A DNA stretch of 64,000 nucleotides from JAVBMU01 sp031551755 (GTDB lineage Bacteria > Actinomycetota > Actinomycetes > Actinomycetales > Cellulomonadaceae). The position numbers and the translations under genes were made by a program. Below the pieces are notes generated by a model. That model did not search any database. It was not told where the DNA came from and worked only from the letters and a program-made list of their open reading frames with translations. Below are positions 35,730-42,870 of the stretch, in pieces. Position 1 is the stretch's first letter. Each line of letters begins with the position of its first letter. Location of the stretch: NCBI GenBank assembly GCA_031551755.1, contig JAVBNE010000096.1, positions 22,232 to 86,231 on the forward strand, written 5' to 3'.

Positions 35730-37435
35730 GTGGCGGGCTGCCCATCGCGGACGGGCGCACGACGGCCCGCGAGGCATGGCGGTTCAGCCGCGGGCACCGG
35801 CTCCGGCTCGTCGCGCTCGGCGTGCTGGGGATCGCCAGCACGGCCGCCGGCCTCATCCCGCCCGTGGCCGTCGGGCAACTCATCGATCGCGTACAGGCCG
35901 GAGTCGCGGATCTCGGCACCGTGCTGACCGCCACCGCGGTGATGGCGCTCTCGGCGGTCCTCGGCGCGGCGGGCACTGCGCTGGCGATCGTACTGGGTAC
36001 TCGCACCTACCACGCCATCCTGGCCGCATTGCGCGAGCGGCTCGTGGAACGCGCCCTCACGCTCCCGCAGCGCCGTGTGGAGCGTACGGGCACCGGAGAC
36101 CTGATCTCCCGGTCGTCCGACGACGTCACGGCGGTCGCCGATGCCGCTCCCGCCGTGATCCCGGCACTCACCGTCTCGGTGTTCACCATCGTGGTGTCGC
36201 TGGGTGGGCTCGCGGCCCTGGAATGGCCCTACGCGGTCGCCTTCGTCGTCGTCCTGCCTGTCTACGCCCTCGCTCTGCAGTGGTACCTGCGAACTGGGCC
36301 ACGGGTCTACCGCGCTGAGCGGGCGGCGATGAGCATGCGTGCCCAGCAGATCCTCGAGTCCCAGCGCGGTTACGCGACCGTGCTCGGTTTCGGGCTTGCC
36401 GAGCAACGGCATCGCACAGTGATGACCACATCCTGGGGTGTCGCGGTGCAGTCGCTGCGGGCACGGATCGTGCAGAGCATGCTCAACGGCCGCCTCAACC
36501 TCGGAGAGTTCCTAAGCCTGGCAGCGGTCCTCGTCGTCGGGTTCATCCTCGTCGCGCGAGGAGACTCCAGCGTCGGCGGCGCCACCACCGCCATGCTGCT
36601 CGTGCTGCGTCTGCTCGCGCCGGTCAACCAGCTGCTCTTCGTGATCGACACCCTCCAGTCCGCCCTCGCGTCACTGAGCCGGATGATCGGCGTCGCCACG
36701 ATCCCGCAGGACACGAACGAGCCAGCGCCCACCGCGGGAGCAGACGCCGCTGTCCGACTCCGCGACGTGACCTTCCGGTACGAAGACGGACCCCTCGTAC
36801 TCGACCACATCAACCTGGACCTGCCCGCCGGTCAGCACATCGCCGTGGTCGGCGCCTCCGGAGCCGGGAAGACCACGCTCGCCGCCGTGATCGCGGGCAT
36901 CCACCCGCCCGAGACCGGCGATGTCGCCCGCCCGGGCAACATCGCCGTGATCACCCAGGACGTCCACGTCTTCGCAGGGACCGTGCGCGAGAACCTCACT
37001 CTCGCCGCCACTGGGGCCACCGACGGCGATATTCGCGCGGCAGCCCAAGCGACAGGCGCGGCCGATCTGCTCGACCTGCTCCCGGACGGCCTCGACACGG
37101 TCGTCGGCACCAGTGGGCACTCGCTCACCGACGCCCAGGCACAACAGCTCGCCCTCGCTCGCGTGCTGCTCGCCGATCCCACCTTGGCGATCCTCGACGA
37201 AGCCACCGCCGAGGCCGGCTCCACCCACGCCGGACTGTTCGACCAGGCAGTCCTCGCCGTCGTGGCCGGCCGAACCTGCCTCGTCATCGCGCACCGGCTC
37301 TCCCAAGCTGCCGTCTGCGACCAGATCGTGGTGATGGAGCACGGCCGGATCATCGAAGCCGGAACCCACGGCGCGCTCGTCGCGGCCAACGGCGTGTACG
37401 CAGAGCTGTGGACAGCGTGGGAGGCTGAGCGATGA
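35726..37435 (+). CDS. heterodimeric ABC transporter subunit B (IrtB/YbtQ-like), degenerate signature motif
   Basis: 569 residues from a GTG overlapping the previous stop. A six-helix membrane domain is followed by an ATPase domain with intact Walker A GASGAGKTTLAAV (about residue 376) and Walker B LAILDEATAEAGS with its Glu. The signature is degraded to SLTDAQAQQLALARVLL. With subunit A this gives one complete ATP site (Walker motifs from B, signature from A) and one dead site. It is the last gene of the operon that begins at 26877. Confidence 0.88.
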   Translation: MSGGLPIADGRTTAREAWRFSRGHRLRLVALGVLGIASTAAGLIPPVAVGQLIDRVQAGVADLGTVLTATAVMALSAVLGAAGTALAIVLGTRTYHAILAALRERLVERALTLPQRRVERTGTGDLISRSSDDVTAVADAAPAVIPALTVSVFTIVVSLGGLAALEWPYAVAFVVVLPVYALALQWYLRTGPRVYRAERAAMSMRAQQILESQRGYATVLGFGLAEQRHRTVMTTSWGVAVQSLRARIVQSMLNGRLNLGEFLSLAAVLVVGFILVARGDSSVGGATTAMLLVLRLLAPVNQLLFVIDTLQSALASLSRMIGVATIPQDTNEPAPTAGADAAVRLRDVTFRYEDGPLVLDHINLDLPAGQHIAVVGASGAGKTTLAAVIAGIHPPETGDVARPGNIAVITQDVHVFAGTVRENLTLAATGATDGDIRAAAQATGAADLLDLLPDGLDTVVGTSGHSLTDAQAQQLALARVLLADPTLAILDEATAEAGSTHAGLFDQAVLAVVAGRTCLVIAHRLSQAAVCDQIVVMEHGRIIEAGTHGALVAANGVYAELWTAWEAER

Positions 37436-37509
37436 CGGCCGCTGGGACGTGGGGTGTCGATTTCTCGTCGGGCCGCCAGTCATGCCCGCGAGGCTTCGCC
37501 ATGGTGCTG

Positions 37510-37825
37510 AGGCGGCCAGGACCGGGTGTGAGGACGCCGTCGTGCACAACACATCGATCGTGTTCCGAGCGCCTCGATCCGACAGTCCGAACACGTTAAC
37601 GACGTGCTCTGCGGTGACCACCGGCTGTGCGAAGAATGCGTCCGAAAGCAGCCAGGCAGAGGATGCTGATCGTGCCCGGATCTGCTCACGCCAACGTGCA
37701 CGAATGTCAGCGATCGAGGCCGCGAGCTCTCTCCCGTTGGCGGTCGCGGCCAGCGAAGCCTCTGCGGTGCCGTGGCGTACCGTGAGCCAGCCGATCAGGT
37801 CGCGGATGAGAGGTTGAGTGGTCAC
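37510..37825 (-). pseudogene. chimeric remnant: start of the 22749-type gene joined to a Fic C-terminus, frameshifted
   Basis: The GTG at 37825 and the next 12 codons repeat the N-terminus TTQPLIRDLIGW of the gene at 22749. The frame then passes into a Fic-type C-terminal region (NGRELAASIADIRARWREQ, PVVTAEHVVNVFGLSDRGA, RNTIDVL). At about 37545 the expected winged-helix continuation (HDGVLTPG) is in another frame, so the gene is broken. No catalytic Fic motif is present. It is probably the product of recombination between a copy of the neighbouring gene and a second fic gene. Confidence 0.7.
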
Positions 37826-37853
37826 GCGTGGGCTCCGCTCGAAGCTCGGTGGC
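37786..37853. repeat. 68-bp direct repeat, copy 2
   Basis: It matches 23225-23292 in the same orientation with 5 differences. It covers the ribosome site and first codons of the chimeric remnant. Confidence 0.8.
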
Positions 37854-37877
37854 AGCGGGAGCGCGTTCGGACGAGCC

Positions 37878-38060
37878 TCACCAGGGGTCGAATATGGCCG
37901 ATAGCAGCTTTCCCAGGCCCCGGCCGACCCAGACGATCGCCCGCCCAATCATCGCCACACCGCTGAAGAGGTCGGAAGCATCGAGCGCCCGGCTGATCGC
38001 TCGGAAAGGCCGCCCCACCTGGTACCAAAACCCTTGCTTCGACCGGTCTCGTACGGTCAC
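37878..38060 (-). CDS. small basic protein of unknown function
   Basis: 60 residues from a GTG at 38060. The C-terminal half (AMIGRAIVWVGRGLGKLLSAIF) is amphipathic or weakly hydrophobic; the N-terminus is basic and aromatic (RSKQGFWYQVGRPFRA). A TATAGC box lies just upstream of the GTG, which would suit a leaderless transcript; an ATG 11 codons further up is the alternative. No family recognised, and it could be a chance frame. Confidence 0.4.
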   Translation of the reverse strand: MTVRDRSKQGFWYQVGRPFRAISRALDASDLFSGVAMIGRAIVWVGRGLGKLLSAIFDPW

Positions 38061-38223
38061 GGCGCTATAGTGCCACAACAATGGCGCCTCCATCCCGGCC
38101 CGGATCGGTCACTGCGCTGCTGGCGCGCCGGACGGCTCGTTGACCGGTTCCTCGGCGGGCGGCAGCCATGGGGCAGGCAGAAAGTGCTGCAAGCTTCCTG
38201 GGCAGGAGATGCCGAGTTGCGCT

Positions 38224-39165
38224 TCAGGAAGGCGGAGTCGGGGAGTCGGTCGCTCTCACGGCGGACGATTCACCCACCCAGGCGCGCACAGTCGGTTGCC
38301 ATACGTGACCGATGGCTGAGCCATCCAGGACTGGGTCGGCGAAGACCTCGACCTCGTCGAGCAACGTCTGAAAGCTTTCCGGCGTGCTGCCGACCAAACG
38401 CTGCTTGCGCCGCCAGGCGCTCCATCGGGGCTGGGCGACGTCACCCATACCGATCAGCGACTCATGAAGGCTCAGGAGTTCGACCTTTCGGTGATCCGCA
38501 ACGACCTCCATCGAAGCCGTAAGCCCTTGTCCGTCGATGCTCTGAGTCCGACTGATCAAGGCAAGATCGACAAAGTCGCGCCATCGTGTGTTCGCCACAC
38601 CCCGGTCGATCGCCGTAACAATCTTCTCCGCAAGAACCATCTGTACCGGATACCCCTTGAGCTTTACCTCGCCCCCAAGGAGCAGCGGCAACGTCGTTTC
38701 CTGCGGCGCCGGCCAAATCGGGTCGCCAAAGTTGACGTCGACGTAAATGGGGACCCGCGCCTTGGACACGGCCACACGCAGATGGACGCGGACGCCGGTG
38801 TAGTCGGCCTCGTCGCGGATGGTCTCGCTGCGGAGCCTTCCGGCTTCGAAATCGACACCGTCGACGACGTCAATGGACAGGATCTCCCGTATCCGGTGCT
38901 CAACGTCGTCGATGTCGTTGGTGAATCCGGCTGCGGCAAGATCGATATCCCGGGTAGGACGCCGCGCCGCAAAGGCCGCGAGTAGCACGCCGCCCTTGAG
39001 CACGAAGTCATCGCGCTGATCTGAGGCGGCAAGGCGGGTCAGGAAGCCCTCGAGGGCATACAGCGCCAGATACTCCGCAGGATCGCGCCCCTGCGCCTTG
39101 GCAAGATTGCGCAGGTCGTTGTAAGCCCGGCCCGCCGGGGTCTCCCGTGTCGGATTGGGACTCAC
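38224..39165 (-). CDS. abiEii: AbiEii/AbiGii-type nucleotidyltransferase toxin
   Basis: 313 residues from a GTG. Nucleotidyltransferase core: FVLKGGVLLAAF followed by TRDIDLAA (DxD-type metal site), then VYVDVNFGDPI-like (PIYVDVNFGDPIW), VQMVLAEKIVTAIDRG with the conserved Lys, and RWRDFVDLALI. It is the toxin of a type IV toxin-antitoxin/abortive phage infection system; related enzymes (MenT) modify tRNA. The GTG overlaps the abiEi stop (GTGA). The frame continues upstream as antisense, but the coupling fixes the start. Confidence 0.9.
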   Translation of the reverse strand: MSPNPTRETPAGRAYNDLRNLAKAQGRDPAEYLALYALEGFLTRLAASDQRDDFVLKGGVLLAAFAARRPTRDIDLAAAGFTNDIDDVEHRIREILSIDVVDGVDFEAGRLRSETIRDEADYTGVRVHLRVAVSKARVPIYVDVNFGDPIWPAPQETTLPLLLGGEVKLKGYPVQMVLAEKIVTAIDRGVANTRWRDFVDLALISRTQSIDGQGLTASMEVVADHRKVELLSLHESLIGMGDVAQPRWSAWRRKQRLVGSTPESFQTLLDEVEVFADPVLDGSAIGHVWQPTVRAWVGESSAVRATDSPTPPS

Positions 39166-39716
39166 AGCAGCACCCGGAGCGACTCGCGGATCGCGGTGAT
39201 GGTCTGCGGGAACTTTCCTGCGGTGCGAAGCAGTTCTGCAGGCGAACTGCCCGAGCGTCGTACCCAACGCCGCAGGGCCTCGTTCGCCTGGTCGATTCCC
39301 TCGAGATACGCGATCCGGAATGCGTCCACGATGCTCCGCTCAGCCGAGTACACCCGCAGGTCCGGGTGCTCGGCCATGGCGACACGGCCCACCTCGAACG
39401 TTTCCTGCCCGAACGCATGCCACGTCACATGCTCGAAGCCGGCGGGAAACCTGGTACCGCGTGGCAACGCGATGTCGGTCGCGATCGGAATCTCGTCGCT
39501 CAGCCCGTGGTAAACGAGCGCGCTCGTCAGACACATCGTTGCGGCTGGCTTGACCGCCGCGACGCCCGCCAGCGAGGCCAAGGCTGGGTCGAAATCGCCG
39601 GGCCGGATGTACACCCCCCGCCCGATCCTCTCCAGCTCGCCGGACCGAGCCATGCGGTAGACCTCGTCCTTACGCAGCCCCGCCGCGCGTGCCGACTCCA
39701 GCGTCAGGACCGACAT
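39162..39716 (-). CDS. abiEi: AbiEi-type antitoxin / transcriptional repressor
   Basis: 184 residues. The N-terminal winged helix (ESARAAGLRKDEVYRMARSG ELERIGRGVYI, read in two parts) is followed by the AbiEi C-terminal domain (LTSALVYHGLSDEIP, YSAERSIVDAFR). AbiEi binds its own promoter and counteracts AbiEii. A very strong ribosome site AAGGAGGTGA precedes the ATG, favouring antitoxin excess. Repeats upstream are probable operators. Confidence 0.92.
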   Translation of the reverse strand: MSVLTLESARAAGLRKDEVYRMARSGELERIGRGVYIRPGDFDPALASLAGVAAVKPAATMCLTSALVYHGLSDEIPIATDIALPRGTRFPAGFEHVTWHAFGQETFEVGRVAMAEHPDLRVYSAERSIVDAFRIAYLEGIDQANEALRRWVRRSGSSPAELLRTAGKFPQTITAIRESLRVLL

Positions 39717-39731
39717 CTGCTCACCTCCTTA

Positions 39732-39760
39732 CTGTCTACAGGAAGGGTATACCTGTCTAC
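39732..39760. promoter_or_regulatory. abiE promoter with paired direct repeats
   Basis: CTGTCTAC occurs at 39732-39739 and again at 39753-39760, 21 bp (two helical turns) apart, just upstream of abiEi. A TATAC core lies between. The spacing fits cooperative binding of AbiEi; this is inference. Confidence 0.5.
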
Positions 39761-39983
39761 GGTTAGCACTAAGCCACATGGGCAGCGGGCGGGCGGATCG
39801 GTGTCATCAGATGACCAAGATCCCAAAGCGACCAGCAGACGAATGCCCGAGCCAAACGTGGCTCAGCACCACCAGACCGCGCGGTCATCGGGACCCGGCA
39901 TGTCCGCAGGAAGCTGGCGTAGGTACGACACGAGATCTCGACCACTGGCCCGGTGCCTCAAGCTAACCGACTCGCACCGACCG

Positions 39984-40270
39984 CTAGAAGTTGATCATGT
40001 GCCCCGTGAGTCCGTGGAACGCCTCCTGGAGTGCCTCCGACAGGGTCGGGTGGGTGTGCACATTGCGGATCAGCTCGGTGGCGGTGAGGTCCCACTTCTG
40101 CGCCAGGGTCAGCTCCGGCAGCAGCTCGGAGACGTCGGGACCGATCAGGTGCCCACCCAGCAACTCCCCGTAATGGGAGTCCGCGATCAGCTTGACGAAA
40201 CCGGTCGGGTCGCCGAGGCCGTGGGCCTTGCCGTTCGCCATGAACGGGAAGGACGCCACCAGCACGTCGT
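39984..40270 (-). pseudogene. displaced 3' end of lpd (95 codons), direct repeat of 42871-43157
   Basis: 287 bp match the 3' end of lpd exactly from the stop codon upward, with about 9 base differences but only two amino-acid changes (Ser for Thr, His for Gln). It encodes only the dimerisation-domain end including HTHPTLSEALQEAFHG. Similarity stops sharply at 40270. Both copies point the same way and flank the cassette at 40450-42644. It has no start of its own beyond a chance ATG in the junction. Confidence 0.92.
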
Positions 40271-40285
40271 AGAGACCGCCCCTTA

Positions 40286-40318
40286 TTGAAGTGAACCTCA
40301 AACTAATTAGGCGCCCAG
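40286..40318. repeat. 33-bp direct repeat, copy 2
   Basis: It matches 25025-25057 with 5 mismatches and begins 16 bp from the breakpoint of the lpd fragment. The adjoining CCTTATTGAAGT (40281-40292) is the complement of 25003-25014. Confidence 0.65.
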
Positions 40319-40449
40319 GGCTCTGCGCGTGCGAGCTGGACGATGTCGACGTGATCGCGCCAACGAGTACTCGTGATGCCCCGCTCGCGAATCGTCAAGG
40401 GTGGGAGTGTCAGGAACCGGCAAGCTGCGGGCACACCCACTCCCGAACT

Positions 40450-41262
40450 TCAGTTACGGTTCAAGCCGTGCTGCCGCGAGTCCAGTGCGAACTTGAAGTG
40501 ACTCTCAGCCTCATAGATCACCCGCTCCGGAGTCGACGGGTCGTACACCCGCAGTAGCGAGAAGCGGAGACTGGTCGGGTCGCTAGTGCGCAACTCGACG
40601 TTGCCACCGTGGCCATTGTTTGCGTACTCGGCCCAGCGCTGCCGGATGCTCTCCGCGCCATCGGCCTTGCCCACATAGTGCCGCCCGTCGCGCGTGTCGG
40701 TGATCAGGTAAACGCCGACCACAGACGCAAGCGCGGTACGCCAGGCGGCGTACCGGTACTCGCGCATGACGGCCTGTAACTGGGAATGGTCCAGCACAAG
40801 CCGGTCGAACCCCGGAAACGGCACGGGCTGCGCGTCGACGATCTCCATGACCGGGTATCCCGCCGCCGTGGACCCGTTGAGCCGCCACGTGCGTGGTGAC
40901 CGCCATCCGATCACGAGCCGGTTCCTCAGGTCTGCGAGCCGCTCAGACTCGACCAAGTCAAAGATGCGGCTCACTCCATCGCTCGAGACCTCACCGCGGT
41001 TCTCCAGCACCGACCACAGGCGCGCCCGGTCGCCACCCTCGCGGACGAACACAACCCAGATGCTCGGCGGTGCAGCCGGGAAAATCCGCGGGGATGCCGA
41101 ATGCCTGCTTGTGTATGCCAAGATCTCTTCGTCGGTCGAGTCTGCGTGGATGCCGGGCTGGCCCGTCCGCGCGTGCACCTTGACGAAGGCATGCCGGATC
41201 ACGAGGCTCTGCGCGGGGTCAATGCCACCGCTGCGCAGAATCGGTTCTAGCGTCAACGACAT
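40450..41262 (-). CDS. GIY-YIG nuclease-domain protein with unknown N-terminal domain
   Basis: 270 residues. The C-terminal ~88 residues form a GIY-YIG domain: GVY (about 183), YVGK (about 196), the conserved Arg in IRQRWAEY, the catalytic-type Glu in IYEAESHF and a closing Asn in GLNRN. The N-terminal ~180 residues begin SLTLEPILRSGGIDPAQSLVIRHAF and are not recognised; they may be a specificity or regulatory domain. It is encoded 62 bp downstream of the helical protein, inside the segment bounded by the lpd duplication. A role in DNA cleavage or defence is inference. Confidence 0.8.
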   Translation of the reverse strand: MSLTLEPILRSGGIDPAQSLVIRHAFVKVHARTGQPGIHADSTDEEILAYTSRHSASPRIFPAAPPSIWVVFVREGGDRARLWSVLENRGEVSSDGVSRIFDLVESERLADLRNRLVIGWRSPRTWRLNGSTAAGYPVMEIVDAQPVPFPGFDRLVLDHSQLQAVMREYRYAAWRTALASVVGVYLITDTRDGRHYVGKADGAESIRQRWAEYANNGHGGNVELRTSDPTSLRFSLLRVYDPSTPERVIYEAESHFKFALDSRQHGLNRN

Positions 41263-41324
41263 CAGTCGAAGTCTCCAGTAGCGGGCGGGTTTGGCAGATC
41301 GCGCGGCGTACGACACTCGTCAGT

Positions 41325-42644
41325 TCAGTGGGCTTGCGTGTCGTCACCAGCGTCTTGCTGGCGTCGGGCTCGGTCGGCAAGGCCCTCGAAGAACCTGCTT
41401 GTGGCGTCGCTCGCGCGGGCGACGCCGTCCGTGCCCACGTTGATGGCTCTCCCCCGCAGATCATTGGTCTTCTCAAGCGCCTCAGAACTCCGCCGTCGCG
41501 CGGCATCGAACGCCTCGTGCCCAGTCTCCACTGCCCGGTTCCGGGCATCACCGACGGCAGTGAGCCAACGGCGAGCCTCGGCGAGCTCGGTCCTTGCCAC
41601 AAGGTCGAGGCGCTTCTCAAGCTCGAGGATGGCCCCGACAACCTCATTGCTGGCGTTGACGACCTTCGGCGACTCGAACGGGTTGAAGAGCACCTTCTGA
41701 TTGGCCCTGCGCGAGGCCTCGTTCATGCGCCCGACGAGTTGATCGCACGCGGCACCGATGACCTCCAACCGTTTCTGGCGGGCCCGGTGCAGCCCGACAC
41801 GATGCCGGTCGAGCTCGTCGGGACTGTCGTCGCAGACACGGTCGAGCTCAAGGACGGCGAGCGTGTCCTGCACCTGGAACGAACGGGCGATCACTGCGAG
41901 CCATTCCTCGACCGATGACTGTGCCTCGTGCGTGACCTTGACCAAGGCTCCCAGATCTCTTTCGGCCTCAAGTTTGTCGGCCAAGGCATCGAGGCAACGC
42001 ACCGCATAGGCCTGGGTAGTAGCGATGGTCGCCGCTCCACCCTGGATCTTCGACCAGGTGATCTCCGAGACGCGGCCGACCTCGTCGCGGACCGCGATCG
42101 TGTCGTCGATCAGAAGGGAAACCCCAATCATCTCGGCGAGGACCGCGTCCTTCTGCGTACGCAGGATCTCGTCAACCTTCTTGTCGATCTGTACGAGGTA
42201 CTCCCTGAGCTCGTCGATCGACCGCTGCATTTCGCGCTGGGCCATCATCGTCCCGATCGAAGCAAGCGCTGCAGGATTCGTGAGGAACGCAGCCGGCGAG
42301 TTGACCACCTGGATCCAGGACTGCGCCCTGCCCGACTTACTGATCATCGCGTGGCTGACCGCCGGATTGTCCTTGGTCGCCTGCAGGCCGAACTCGCGAA
42401 CCTTCGCGGCGGACTCCTCAGTGAGCTTGAGCCAACGCCCCGATTCGGCGGCGAGTTGTCCACCTGCCTGGAGGGCCAGACCGCCGAGGCCACTGGCACG
42501 AGCTCCGTCCGTGGCCGCTTGAGCGAGAGACCGCGAATCCGCGGCAACGAGATCAAGGTCGAACATGAATTGCTCGATCGCTTCTTCCGCGCCGATCATT
42601 GCGAGACCGCTGCCATCACTAGCCAACTCGAGCTCGGAGCCCAT
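41325..42644 (-). CDS. large helical protein of unknown function, partner of the GIY-YIG gene
   Basis: 439 residues. It is rich in Ala, Glu, Arg and Asp with long helical stretches (MQRSIDELREYLVQIDKKVD, LADKLEAERDLGALVK, LEKRLDLVARTELAEARRW) and no clear membrane helix. A weakly hydrophobic segment (SPAAFLTNPAALASIGTMM) lies near residue 125. No enzyme motif is visible. GGAAGG is placed before the ATG at 42644; the frame extends upstream without support. It probably forms an operon with the GIY-YIG gene. Structural or sensor role unknown. Confidence 0.7.
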   Translation of the reverse strand: MGSELELASDGSGLAMIGAEEAIEQFMFDLDLVAADSRSLAQAATDGARASGLGGLALQAGGQLAAESGRWLKLTEESAAKVREFGLQATKDNPAVSHAMISKSGRAQSWIQVVNSPAAFLTNPAALASIGTMMAQREMQRSIDELREYLVQIDKKVDEILRTQKDAVLAEMIGVSLLIDDTIAVRDEVGRVSEITWSKIQGGAATIATTQAYAVRCLDALADKLEAERDLGALVKVTHEAQSSVEEWLAVIARSFQVQDTLAVLELDRVCDDSPDELDRHRVGLHRARQKRLEVIGAACDQLVGRMNEASRRANQKVLFNPFESPKVVNASNEVVGAILELEKRLDLVARTELAEARRWLTAVGDARNRAVETGHEAFDAARRRSSEALEKTNDLRGRAINVGTDGVARASDATSRFFEGLADRARRQQDAGDDTQAH

Positions 42645-42870
42645 GAGCCTTCCTCTCCATCCGCTGCCCGAAGCGTAGTACCTGGCGCATTCCATCCCCG
42701 TCGTTGATGACGCACCCGCCCTACGCTTGTGGAATCCCGCTGAACGACGCTGGGAGCAGTAGGCCCGGATCTGCGAACGTCCGCATATCCGGGCGCCAAC
42801 CGCCAGCGCCGCCGGCCGGGCGTCCCGACCGAACACGGCCCGCGACCTGCGGCCCCGGCAGGCTCATCAA

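Noticed and set aside
39147..40289. 380-codon plus-strand frame across abiEi and the lpd fragment
   Set aside because: It lies antisense to two recognised coding segments and has no domain of its own.
42645..42870. tRNA gene as the insertion target next to lpd
   Set aside because: No cloverleaf or T-arm sequence is present; the duplicated sequence is the lpd coding end itself.
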